A stretch of 64,000 nt of DNA from CAZMVY01 sp964653435 (GTDB lineage Bacteria > Planctomycetota > Phycisphaerae > UBA1845 > PWPN01): assembly GCA_964653435.1 (NCBI GenBank), contig CAZZFA010000010.1, forward strand, positions 15,609 through 79,608, written 5' to 3'. Each line of letters starts with the position of its first letter. Position 1 is the stretch's first letter. The translations under genes and the position numbers were made by a program. The notes under the pieces are model-generated. The model was not told the DNA's origin, searched no databases, and saw nothing but the letters and a program-made list of their open reading frames with translations. This document shows, piece after piece, positions 44,301 to 51,928 of this stretch.

Positions 44301-46549
44301 AGGTGATCGAGCACGCGGACCACGTCCTCGACTTCGGCCCCGGTGCCGGCACGGACGGCGGCCGGATCGTGGCGGAGGGCTCCCCGGCCGGAATCCGACA
44401 GACGGAGACATCGCTTACCGGCCGGTATCTTTCGGGGGCCGCCGCGATCCCGGTTCCAACCAACCGCCGCAAGGGCAACGGTAAGACCTTTGCGATCCTC
44501 GGTGCGCGCCACAACAACCTCAAGAATCTCGACGTCGAGCTGCCCCTGGGCACGTTCATCGCCGTCACGGGCGTCTCGGGCAGCGGCAAGAGCTCGCTCG
44601 TCAACGACATTCTGTACGCGGCGCTGGCCCGGCGGCTGCATCAGGCCCGGACCACGCCCGGCCGTCACGACCGTCTCCGCGGGGTCGGGCACATCGACAA
44701 GGTCATCAACGTGGACCAGTCTCCGATCGGCATCACGCCGACGAGTAACCCGGCAACGTATACGGGCGCCTTCGACGTTATTCGCGAGCTGTTCTCGAAG
44801 CTGCCCGACAGCCGGGTCCGCGGCTACACGGCCAACCGGTTCAGTTTCAACCGGCCGGGCGGGCGATGCGAGGCATGCGAGGGCAACGGGCAGATCTGTG
44901 TCGAGATGCATTTTCTGCCGGATGTGTGGGTCGCGTGCGAGGCGTGCGGCGGTGCCCGCTACAACCGCGAAACGCTCGAGGTGCGGTACAAAGGCAAGAA
45001 CATCGCGGATGTCCTGAACATGCGCGTGAGCGAAGCCCTCGAACACTTCGCCAACGTGCCGAAGCTCAAGCGGATGCTCGCGACCCTTGCCGACGTGGGA
45101 CTCGATTATGTCTCGCTCGGCCAGCCGGCCCATACGCTTTCCGGCGGCGAGGCGCAGCGTGTCAAGCTGGCGGCCGAGCTGGGTCGTCCGTCCACGGGCC
45201 GGACGCTCTATGTCCTCGACGAGCCGACGACGGGCCTGCACTTCGACGACCTCCGCAAACTGCTCGCCGTGCTGCACCGCCTTGTCGATCTGGGCAATAC
45301 GGTCGTCTGCATCGAGCACAACCTCGACGTGATCAAGACGGCCGACTGGATCATCGACCTGGGCCCCGAGGGCGGCGACGCCGGCGGCGAGATCGTGGCG
45401 GAGGGGCCGCCTGAACGGATCGCGGCGAACCCGCGGTCCGTCACGGGGCGGATCCTGGCCCGGGTGCTGGCGGCCGGGCCGCACGAGCCGCGCGCGGCAT
45501 ACGGTACGCCGACGGCGGAGACCGTGGGGACACTGTTCGAGAAACCGCTGCGGGCGGCGGATCTGGGCGAGCCGGCCGCATTGCCGTGGGAGCGGGATGG
45601 GCAGGCCTGGCATACGCGGGACCGCGTCGGCCGGCGGGGCGGGCCGATCCGTTGGGAGGGCGCCGCGCTGCTCTGGCTCGTCGAGCAGATTCAGCAGGCC
45701 GGCCGGGGCCGATTCGCCCCGACGGACTGGAACAACCGTTCCCATGTCGAGATCCGCTCGCCGAACCAGTCTGCGCCGTGGTTCTTTCACGCGCTGACGG
45801 GCGGCGAATGGCTGCTCGATGTGACGTTGCGCGTGCCGGCCAATACGTTCACATCGTCGGAGCTTGTGCGGCTGATCGGGCTCCGGAAACTCGACGACCG
45901 GCCGGACCTGCCGATCTACGGACAGTGGCAGCGGGTGCGCATCCACCGCCCCAATCGGCAGTGGGACTGCATTCGGATTCAGATCCACGACCGGAAGGAG
46001 ATCGATACGCCCGGCATGCGGAAGGTGATCCGAACGTGCGTCCGCGCCTATCTCAAGGCGGTACGCCGGCTGCAGTATCCGGCGAACGCATTGCAGATGC
46101 GGGAAAAAGATCGCCGCGTCTGGCACCTCTCGCAATCGTCGATTTCGCCGGACCATGTGAAGGAATGGCACCCACCGACTCTCGTCGAACTGCTGGGCCG
46201 GATCGTCAGACTCGTGCCCGGCGTGCAGGTCGATTGGAGCAACAGGGTGTCCTTGCGGCTGAAAATCCCCGACCGCCGGCTGTTGCCCATCCGGATCGGA
46301 ACGAGCCACGCCCACGGGCTTCGCGTCGGCGTGCCGTGCCCGGCCGGCACGGTCACGCCGGTCTGCGTCGACAGGCTGGGCCTCTCGCCGGAGATCGTAC
46401 GGCGGCATCGGGCTTTCGACGTCGTGTCCTTCTGGGTCCAGCGGATGGACCAGGTGGACCCGCAGCAATTCCGGGCGCTGATCCGGCTCTGGGCCGGCGA
46501 GGTGCCCCCCGAGTCGGCCCAGGCCGTCGCCGCGGAGGATGCGTCGTGA
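41390..46549 (+). CDS. UvrA second half fused to a complete second UvrA and a C-terminal extension (three ABC domains)
   Basis: 1,719 residues. Residues about 15-365 form a UvrA NBD2 (VVRGAAHNNLKDIDV, GVSGSGKSSLVNDI, zinc module CEACEGNG…CPVCSGRR, LSGGEAQRIKLA, LLDEPTTGLHF). A roughly 30-residue linker containing a palindromic repeat leads to MTDSVTVVG (Met 396) and a full second UvrA: NBD3 (CPKC, CTRC…CPTCEGLG, CRRCRGGR, GGESQRIRLASQ) and NBD4 (from about 1032; CEACEGNG…CEACGGAR). Residues about 1357-1719 are a C-terminal domain (FHALTGGEWLLDVTLRVPAN; NWNNRSHVEIRSP). NBD3 has a low-complexity insertion at 43290-43340. Start ATG 41390 overlaps the preceding stop; 41402 is an alternative. Planctomycete UvrA proteins are known for four ABC domains in one chain, so here the chain is cut after the first. 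Confidence 0.88.
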   Translation: MTVPMACEPVPICSNPDGDVKWLVVRGAAHNNLKDIDVFIPLGRFVCVTGVSGSGKSSLVNDILWPALARKLNGAEAPAPGRYREILGTQYLDKVIDIDQSPIGRTPRSNPATYIKVFDEIRDLYAKLPDSKVRGYQPGRFSFNVKTGEAGGGRCEACEGNGANRMEMDFLADVWVTCPVCSGRRFSRETLQVRFKGKSIADVLEMDVQQALEHFANIPKIVSMLQTLHDVGMDYIKLGQSSTTLSGGEAQRIKLARELVKRSTGRTLYLLDEPTTGLHFDDIRKLLKVLHGFVDAGNTVLVIEHNLDVIKTADWIIDLGPEGGEAGGRIVAEGTPEQVAAVPASYTGQALRTVLGKARTDEAAKRRAQRTLTPSLSPAGRGGRRAGITEKRPDGMTDSVTVVGAREHNLKDLTVSFPRGRTTVCTGVSGSGKSSFALDTVYAEGQRRYVESLSAYARQFLGQLARPRVDHVYGLSPAISIEQKTAGKSPRSTVGTVTEIYDYLRVLWARLGQPYCPKCNIPIGAQTSEEIIARVMERPEGSRLLLCAPVERTGSETWAQLFERERNNGFARVRVDGRLYDLADPPELDGRRKYDVQIVVDRVVVRAAARSRIADSVEQALALGDGWIVVVEAGDEATKRGSDEGKEGKMRVPGAREDGSASPGPRTADRGTRFSQRRSCTRCGTSYEDLSPHHFSFNSRLGWCPTCEGLGTQEGTSADAIVVAPGRAILDGAIAGWEKLDDMPELVSVIRAVARHAGFDPQTPWNRLPASAQRAILYGLGETWLDADCLGPGVRVQWKGFFPAIDEAVRTSWQYRQRLSHLMGEVPCRRCRGGRLREDAAAVRLGGRTLPEVCFMPLGEAYRFFSEFRLDPREKQIAGEVLHEVTSRLKFLVDVGLDYVTLHRAAPTLSGGESQRIRLASQIGSGLTGVLYVLDEPTIGLHPRDNLRLINALRHLRDLGNTLLMVEHDREVIEHADHVLDFGPGAGTDGGRIVAEGSPAGIRQTETSLTGRYLSGAAAIPVPTNRRKGNGKTFAILGARHNNLKNLDVELPLGTFIAVTGVSGSGKSSLVNDILYAALARRLHQARTTPGRHDRLRGVGHIDKVINVDQSPIGITPTSNPATYTGAFDVIRELFSKLPDSRVRGYTANRFSFNRPGGRCEACEGNGQICVEMHFLPDVWVACEACGGARYNRETLEVRYKGKNIADVLNMRVSEALEHFANVPKLKRMLATLADVGLDYVSLGQPAHTLSGGEAQRVKLAAELGRPSTGRTLYVLDEPTTGLHFDDLRKLLAVLHRLVDLGNTVVCIEHNLDVIKTADWIIDLGPEGGDAGGEIVAEGPPERIAANPRSVTGRILARVLAAGPHEPRAAYGTPTAETVGTLFEKPLRAADLGEPAALPWERDGQAWHTRDRVGRRGGPIRWEGAALLWLVEQIQQAGRGRFAPTDWNNRSHVEIRSPNQSAPWFFHALTGGEWLLDVTLRVPANTFTSSELVRLIGLRKLDDRPDLPIYGQWQRVRIHRPNRQWDCIRIQIHDRKEIDTPGMRKVIRTCVRAYLKAVRRLQYPANALQMREKDRRVWHLSQSSISPDHVKEWHPPTLVELLGRIVRLVPGVQVDWSNRVSLRLKIPDRRLLPIRIGTSHAHGLRVGVPCPAGTVTPVCVDRLGLSPEIVRRHRAFDVVSFWVQRMDQVDPQQFRALIRLWAGEVPPESAQAVAAEDAS
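42502..42535 (+). repeat. Palindromic intergenic-type repeat inside the UvrA coding sequence
   Basis: CCTCTCCC (42514-42521) pairs with GGGAGAGG (42527-42534) through a 5-nt loop, preceded by CCCTCACCCCGT. This is the 'LTPSLSPxxRG' type of short dispersed palindrome that usually lies between genes. Here it is translated in frame in the linker joining NBD2 to the second UvrA. Confidence 0.75.
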
Positions 46550-47205
46550 GCGCGCTGGTTCCGAACCGCCAGTTGTTCCGTTACGAGATTCCTCTCCGGC
46601 GGCGGCAGCGGCCACCGAAGATCGACGGCGACCTCAGCGACTGGTCGGACGAGTTTCTCATGCCGCCGCTTGGGAAGCTTGACGGCGGTCGAAAACCGTT
46701 TGCTCCGGTGTACATCGCATGGGACGACAACGGGCTTTACGTCGCCTGCCGCGTGACGGATAAGCGGCGTTCCCTGTACTGCGAGCCCAGGGAGTTCTGG
46801 ACGGGCGACAACCTGCGTGTATGCACGGACATGCGCGACGCACGGGACATCAGACGCGGCACGCGATTCTGTCAGCAGTTCTACTTCCTGCCGTGCGGCG
46901 GGGGCGCGTCACGCAAGGAGCCGGTGGCCGGCTCGGCCCCGCTGCACCAGGCCCGCGAGCAGGCACCGCCCGTGTCGCCGGAACGGATCCGGGTGGCCGC
47001 GAACGTGCGGCGGAACGGCTACACGCTCGAGGCCCACATCCCGGCGGATTGCCTGTCGGGCTTCGACCCCGTCGAACATCGACGGATCGGGCTCTACTAT
47101 ATCCTGGAGGATGCCGACCACGGTCAGCAGTACCTGACCGTCGGCGACGACCTGTACTGGTGGGTAGACCCGAGTACGTGGGCGGCGGCCGTCCTCTGCG
47201 AGTGA
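46546..47205 (+). CDS. CBM9-like (DOMON/sugar-binding-like) protein coupled to the UvrA gene
   Basis: 219 residues starting at a GTG whose bases overlap the UvrA stop (GTGA). The sequence shows the carbohydrate-binding module 9-like pattern: PPKIDGDLSDWSDEFLMPPL, VYIAWDDNGLYVACRVTDK, FWTGDNLRVCTDMRDAR, then RFCQQFYFLP, ANVRRNGYTLEAHIP, and DADHGQQYLTVGDDLYWWVD. No signal peptide is visible, so it appears cytosolic, unlike most CBM9 proteins. The overlap means translation is coupled to UvrA. Whether it binds sugar, the DNA backbone or a protein is unknown; it may be a repair-linked accessory by position only. Confidence 0.75.
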   Translation: MSALVPNRQLFRYEIPLRRRQRPPKIDGDLSDWSDEFLMPPLGKLDGGRKPFAPVYIAWDDNGLYVACRVTDKRRSLYCEPREFWTGDNLRVCTDMRDARDIRRGTRFCQQFYFLPCGGGASRKEPVAGSAPLHQAREQAPPVSPERIRVAANVRRNGYTLEAHIPADCLSGFDPVEHRRIGLYYILEDADHGQQYLTVGDDLYWWVDPSTWAAAVLCE

Positions 47206-47275
47206 ATCTGCCCGGACGGGGCGGAGGCCGGGGGCGAGCGGGCCGGACAGGGACGCATGCAAGGGAGGCTCTGTC

Positions 47276-47761
47276 ATGGACGTATACCTGATTCAGCATG
47301 CGGCGGCCGTTCCCGAGGAACAGGATCCGCGGCGGCCGCTGACGGAACAGGGTCGGGCGGCGGCGGCGGCCGTGGCCCGGTATCTGGCGGAGTTGCGGGG
47401 CCGGCTCGTTTGTGCGGCAATCCCGGAAATCTGGCACAGCGGCAAGCTCCGCTCGCAGCAGACGGCGGAGGTATTTGCCCAGGCGCTCCGCCCGCCGCCG
47501 TCGCTCGTCGAACGGACCGGCATGAACCCGAACGACGACCCGCAACTGTTGTACGGCCAGATCGTCGCGAGACGGGACCAGCCGGGTTCGCTGATGATCG
47601 TGGGGCACCTTCCGCACCTGGCCCGGCTGGCGGGGATGTTGCTCGCCGGGGACGCCCGCATGACGCCGGTGCAGTTCGTGAATGCCGGCGTGGTGCGGAT
47701 CGTGCCGACGGAGCAAGGCTGGTCCGTGGCGTGGTACATCACGCCGACGTGCGTGCTGTGA
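47276..47761 (+). CDS. SixA-like phosphohistidine phosphatase with Gln at the usual Arg
   Basis: 161 residues, histidine-phosphatase superfamily. The N-terminal motif is YLIQHAAAVPEEQDPRRPLT: the catalytic His is at residue 8, but the Arg that normally precedes it (RHG/RHA) is Gln. The rest is standard: LTEQGR, WHSGKLRSQQTAEVFAQAL, and the second His in LMIVGHLPHLARLAGML. A Q-H-x-A variant is known among SixA-like proteins, so activity may survive. GGGAGG precedes the ATG. It is 70 nt downstream of the CBM9-like gene and may share its transcript. Substrate not deducible. Confidence 0.85.
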   Translation: MDVYLIQHAAAVPEEQDPRRPLTEQGRAAAAAVARYLAELRGRLVCAAIPEIWHSGKLRSQQTAEVFAQALRPPPSLVERTGMNPNDDPQLLYGQIVARRDQPGSLMIVGHLPHLARLAGMLLAGDARMTPVQFVNAGVVRIVPTEQGWSVAWYITPTCVL

Positions 47762-47813
47762 CGGGGCGCTGGATGGAGTGGCCGCGGACCGGCCGGCTGA
47801 GTATCATGCATGC

Positions 47814-49664
47814 ATGTTGCCGAACCTGCTTGAGCATCTGAAAGAACACATCGTCGTCTGCGATGGTGCGATGGGGACGCTGCTGTATCAGCGCGGCATC
47901 TACGTCAACCAGTGCTACGAGAACGTGAATCTTGCCCGGCCGCACCTGGTCAAGCAGATCCACCAGGAGTATATCCAGGCCGGCGCGCAGATCATCGAGA
48001 CGAACACGTTCGGCGCGAATCGCAGCAAGCTGGCCAGGCACGGGCTGGCGGATAAGGTCCGCGAGATCAACCTCGCCGGGGCGCGGCTTGCCCGCGAAGC
48101 GTCCGAAGACAAGGTGTGGGTGGCCGGCGCCGTCGGGCCGATTCACGGTCTGGATGCCGCGCCGGGCGATCCCCTGTGCGGGCAACGGCGGCGGGAGATC
48201 TTTCGCGAGCAGATCGCCGCTCTCGTCGAGGGCGAAGTGGACGTGATCCTGCTCGAAACGTTCAGCGACCTGGATGAGTTGCTCGAAGGCATCGCTGTGG
48301 CGCGGGAGGTCGGCCCGGACAAGCCGTTGATCGTGCAGATGGCCTTCGGCGAGTCGCAGACCACGCGCGGGGGGCTTACGCCGGAGCAGGTTGTCGAGGG
48401 CCTCCGGGATCAGCCGGTTGACGTCATCGGGGCGAATTGCGGCGCCGGGCCGGCAACGCTCACGGAAGTCGTCGGCCGGATGCGGCGATGTACCGACAGG
48501 CCGATCTCCGTCCAGCCGAACGCCGGCCTCCCGCAGACGCACGACGACCGTGTGATTTACCTGGCGACGCCCGAGTACTTCGCGGAGTATGCCCGCCGGA
48601 TGGTTGCGAAGGGCGCGAACATCCTCGGCACCTGTTGCGGCAGTACGCCGGAGCACACGCGGGGTCTCGTCGGAGCCGTCCGGATGTTGCAGCCCGGCGA
48701 GGTCGCCGCGGGCGCGGTCCCCGCCGAGGCGGCCAGGGCCGCGCCGGTCGTGCGCCGCTCGGAGACGCCCTCGCGTCTTGCCGCCCGGCTCCGCGCCGGG
48801 CAGTTCGTCGTCAGCATCGAGATCGACCCTCCGCAGGGAACCGACGCAACGCGGGCTTTGGAGGCCGCCGCCCGCTGCCGCGATGCCGGCATCGACTGCA
48901 TCAACATCGCCGACGGACCACGGGCCAGCGCCCGGATGAGCCCGATCGACATGGCCGTGCTGCTCAACCGCGACGTGGGCGGCATTGAGCCGATCGTGCA
49001 CTTCTGCTGCCGCGACCGCAACATCCTCGGCCTCCAGGCAGACCTGATCGGCGCCAACGCGATCGGCGTGTACAACATCCTGTGCATCACCGGCGATCCG
49101 CCGAAGCTCGGCGACTACCCCTTCGCCACCAGCGTGTACGACGTGGATGCCATCGGCGTGATCCGGATCGCCAAGGGGCTGAACGACGGGCACGACCTTG
49201 CCGGCAACCCGATGAGCGGCCCGCCGACGAAACTGCACATCGGCGCCGGGGCCAACCCGGGCGCGATCGACCTCGACCAGGAAGTCGCGCGGTTTGAAAA
49301 GAAGATTGCGGCGGGTGCCGAGTACGTTCTCACGCAGCCCGTGTACGACTTCGCCCTGTTCGAGCGTTTCCATCGTCGGATCGAGTCATTCCGGGTGCCC
49401 CTGCTCCTGGGCATCCTTCCGCTGGCGAGCTACCGAAACGCCGAGTTTCTCCATCGCGAGGTGCCCGGAATGCAGATTCCCAGGCACATCCGCGAGCGCA
49501 TGCGTGCCCGCGAGGACAAGGAGTCCGCCCGCCGCGAGGGAATCGCGATTGCGCAGGAATCGCTCCGTGAGGCCCGTCCGCTCGTACAGGGCACGTACAT
49601 CATGCCGCCGTTCAACCGCGTGGACTCGGCGCTGGCGGTGCTGGAAGTGCTTCGGGACACGTGA
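47814..49664 (+). CDS. Bifunctional homocysteine S-methyltransferase / methylenetetrahydrofolate reductase
   Basis: 616 residues, two enzymes in one chain, like the YitJ family. Residues 1-300 are a homocysteine methyltransferase barrel: CDGAMGTLLYQRGI, ETNTFGANRSKL, ILLETFSDLDEL, GANCGAG (near 207) and GTCCGSTPEH (near 274), whose three Cys form the zinc site. Residues about 320-616 are MetF-like: FVVSIEIDPPQGTDATRA, CRDRNILGLQADLIGANAIG, ILCITGDPPK, LTQPVYDF, and LLGILPLASYRNAEF. It should reduce methylene-THF and methylate homocysteine to methionine without a separate MetF. ATG 47814 starts the fold. The upstream gap is only 52 bp, with no room for a SAM riboswitch. Confidence 0.92.
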   Translation: MLPNLLEHLKEHIVVCDGAMGTLLYQRGIYVNQCYENVNLARPHLVKQIHQEYIQAGAQIIETNTFGANRSKLARHGLADKVREINLAGARLAREASEDKVWVAGAVGPIHGLDAAPGDPLCGQRRREIFREQIAALVEGEVDVILLETFSDLDELLEGIAVAREVGPDKPLIVQMAFGESQTTRGGLTPEQVVEGLRDQPVDVIGANCGAGPATLTEVVGRMRRCTDRPISVQPNAGLPQTHDDRVIYLATPEYFAEYARRMVAKGANILGTCCGSTPEHTRGLVGAVRMLQPGEVAAGAVPAEAARAAPVVRRSETPSRLAARLRAGQFVVSIEIDPPQGTDATRALEAAARCRDAGIDCINIADGPRASARMSPIDMAVLLNRDVGGIEPIVHFCCRDRNILGLQADLIGANAIGVYNILCITGDPPKLGDYPFATSVYDVDAIGVIRIAKGLNDGHDLAGNPMSGPPTKLHIGAGANPGAIDLDQEVARFEKKIAAGAEYVLTQPVYDFALFERFHRRIESFRVPLLLGILPLASYRNAEFLHREVPGMQIPRHIRERMRAREDKESARREGIAIAQESLREARPLVQGTYIMPPFNRVDSALAVLEVLRDT

Positions 49665-49717
49665 GCGCGGCCGCAGATACGCGCCAGCGCCCCCCGGCGG
49701 AGCGGCCGACGCGAACG

Positions 49718-51517
49718 CTACAATTCATCCGATTCGGGACGGGTGATCGGCTCGGCAGGCCCGAGCAGATCGACAACGCTGGGCTGTTCCAGATGGAATT
49801 CGGCGGGAATCGACTTGTCCCGGCAGAGTTCCGCAAGGACGTCGAGGACGACGGTGTAGTCGATGCCGAGTCCCTCCGGCTGACCGTCGGGCCCCTCGGT
49901 CGGATCGGCACCGAGCGCACGGACCAGGTCCGCAACGGCGAACGACACTTGTATCGGATCCCACACGCGCCGGCCTCCGCCGACCTTGCGGACCAGTGCG
50001 ATCCGGTTGTCGCCCACGCGGGCGGAGATCGTCACCGGCCGCTCCGGATACGAGTAGAGCAGGGGCTCACGGCACCGCAGGGCGGTCCCGATCAGTGCGA
50101 TGCGACGCTCCTGTGTCCGGCGCGCGTACACGATGCCCGGCCCCTTGCTCGGCACGATATCGAGCGCGAAGTTGTCCTGTCCGACCGTGCGGCGTTCCAC
50201 GCAGGGGTCTTGCTGCCGGCGCAGGGCTTCGTAGGCCGCAATCCGGACGAGCGTGTCTTCGTCGTCGAGCAGCTCGCGCAGGGTCGTCGAGACCGCGGCG
50301 GGATACGCCTTCGTATCGCCCAGTTCCTGGATGGCCGCCTGTCGATACAGGCCGTTACGTTCCATCGCGTGGCGGCGGAGCACCTCGACCGAAAGCGGAT
50401 CGCCCAGGCGCGCGCCGACGCGGGCGGCGTAGAAGCTGGTCGCCCGCTGGTGGTGTGCGTAGTGCCGACGGACCATGGCAATGGCCGGTTTGCCGATCGC
50501 TTCCAGGCAGAGAGCAATCTCCTCGGCGGGGGCTCCCGGGCGTGCGAGTTCGTCGGTCAGGGCCTTCGCACGTGCCTCGGTCTCCGCCGTCGATCCGGTC
50601 AGCGGCATGTGCACCGCAAGATTGACGAACTGCATCTCCCGGCCCGCGTAGGCCCGCGGCACGGCCAGCGTGATGGTCGTCGGCGAGACGGCATCCGCCG
50701 TCTTCGGCTGCGAGCCGAATCGGTTGTTCAGCAGTTGCGAGATCTGCTGAACCATGCCGTAGCCGGGTGTGGCGAGAATCAGCGAGACACGACGATTCTC
50801 GAGGCTCCATCCGCCCCCGAGTATGCGACCCTGCCCGGGAGCGGTATCGCCCGGATTGCCTTCACCCCGGGCAAACGGATTCGTAAAGACGCGGCCGGCG
50901 GCGCGAGCCAGAACCCGCCCCTCCAGCGGGGCATCGGGATTCACCACGAGTCGGAGGCTGCACGGCAGGAGCACCCCGCCCGCCAGCGAGCGGACGTCCC
51001 GATCGAGCACCTGTACCATGACATCAAACCGCGTTCCCTTCAGAGCGGCCGGGGGAATCTCTCCGCGCACGATCACGGGTGCGGAATGGGGATCCTGAAT
51101 CAACTGCAGCGGGGAGGCGTCCGTCGCGGCGCCGAGTTCCGCGCGCTGAAGACGGCTGATCTCCTTCTGCAGGTACTCCGACATGCTCTTGGACATCTTG
51201 CTGCTGCCGGGGCCTTCCAGCCCGACGAGCAGGCCGTATCCGCGGAGCTGAATCCCGCGATCTCCCTGCACCGAGGCGACCGTGCCGACCGTGCCCGTCT
51301 GGGCCGTCCAGACAGCCGGGCCTGCGGTCGTCTCCTCAGGGCCGGCGATCCGGAAGGCCGGCGCGGATGTGACCGGCTCGGCGACGGCGGTCTGCGCATC
51401 ACCTTCCCCGGTTTTTTTCGGCGCCATCCACCCGGCCGGGTCGAGAAAGGCGCACCCGCCCGCGGCCCATGCCGCAATCGCAACACCGAGGAATCGAAGG
51501 CATATCCGGGTCGTCAT
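49718..51517 (-). CDS. FlgI-like (flagellar P-ring protein-like) lipoprotein, non-flagellar context
   Basis: 599 residues. The N-terminus has a lipoprotein signal (FLGVAIAAWAAGGC, Cys near 20). From about residue 80, VGTVASVQGDRGIQLRGYGL continuing with LVGLEGPG matches the opening of FlgI, followed by KMSKSMSEYLQKEISRLQ and VIVRGEIPPAALKGTRFDVM, then LAGGVLLPCSLR and VYGRVLARAAG-like blocks. After about 330, a helical-repeat-like section (SVEVLRRHAMERNGLYRQAA, HEAT-like) and a C-terminal basic domain make it longer than FlgI (about 370). No flagellar gene lies nearby. It may be a repurposed P-ring relative in the outer-membrane/peptidoglycan layer. ATG 51517 is preferred over upstream starts. 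A promoter is at 51648-51676. Confidence 0.8.
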   Translation of the reverse strand: MTTRICLRFLGVAIAAWAAGGCAFLDPAGWMAPKKTGEGDAQTAVAEPVTSAPAFRIAGPEETTAGPAVWTAQTGTVGTVASVQGDRGIQLRGYGLLVGLEGPGSSKMSKSMSEYLQKEISRLQRAELGAATDASPLQLIQDPHSAPVIVRGEIPPAALKGTRFDVMVQVLDRDVRSLAGGVLLPCSLRLVVNPDAPLEGRVLARAAGRVFTNPFARGEGNPGDTAPGQGRILGGGWSLENRRVSLILATPGYGMVQQISQLLNNRFGSQPKTADAVSPTTITLAVPRAYAGREMQFVNLAVHMPLTGSTAETEARAKALTDELARPGAPAEEIALCLEAIGKPAIAMVRRHYAHHQRATSFYAARVGARLGDPLSVEVLRRHAMERNGLYRQAAIQELGDTKAYPAAVSTTLRELLDDEDTLVRIAAYEALRRQQDPCVERRTVGQDNFALDIVPSKGPGIVYARRTQERRIALIGTALRCREPLLYSYPERPVTISARVGDNRIALVRKVGGGRRVWDPIQVSFAVADLVRALGADPTEGPDGQPEGLGIDYTVVLDVLAELCRDKSIPAEFHLEQPSVVDLLGPAEPITRPESDEL

Positions 51518-51647
51518 TGCCGAGTTCTGTGAGGTTCTGAAGGTCTCGCCGCCCGGGCTTCGGACGCGCCGCCTCCGCTTACTTCGCGTCGGACCCTGTG
51601 CAGCCGGCACTCAGGGCGGGTTCACGCCGGGATGCAACTTCGCCGCG

Positions 51648-51676
51648 AACTTATCGTACTCGCGGGTACGTGTCAA
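51648..51676 (-). promoter_or_regulatory. Promoter for the FlgI-like gene
   Basis: Reverse strand TTGACA (51676-51671), 17-nt spacer, TAAGTT (51653-51648). Confidence 0.6.
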
Positions 51677-51734
51677 TCGCCGGCCTTACGAGCGGCAACC
51701 GTTTGCAGCAGCGGATGGCAGGCCTTGCCCGCAT

Positions 51735-51845
51735 TGCCACGGAATCGCGGCGCTCCTCAGAATGACGGGTGGCGCTACCGCCGCAGCGCGGTACATCCGC
51801 GCAAGGCGCCCAAAAGCCGCGACAAAAGACTCTACGACGCTGAAA
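51735..51845 (+). repeat. Dispersed repeat element, copy 3 (right half)
   Basis: It contains 'CTCCTCAGAATGACGGGTGG' followed by GCGCTACCGCCGCAGCGC, a CGCGCAAGGCGC block and an AGACTC end, matching the right half of the copies at 57.3-57.8 kb. The left half is absent. It occupies most of the gap between two reverse-strand genes. Confidence 0.7.
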
Positions 51846-51928
51846 ACGAACGAAACCCTCGAACCGCAAGCGGCACTAACGCACGGCCCCTGTGTCCGCC
51901 GTCGCGCCTCCCTCCGTGCGCGATGCTT

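Noticed and set aside
43373..46615. 1,080-codon reverse-strand frame opposite the UvrA fusion
   Set aside because: Same reason: shadow of well-conserved ABC domains on the other strand.
47762..47813. SAM riboswitch before the homocysteine methyltransferase gene
   Set aside because: Only 52 bp separate it from the upstream stop, too short for any SAM riboswitch class, and no matching stems are seen.
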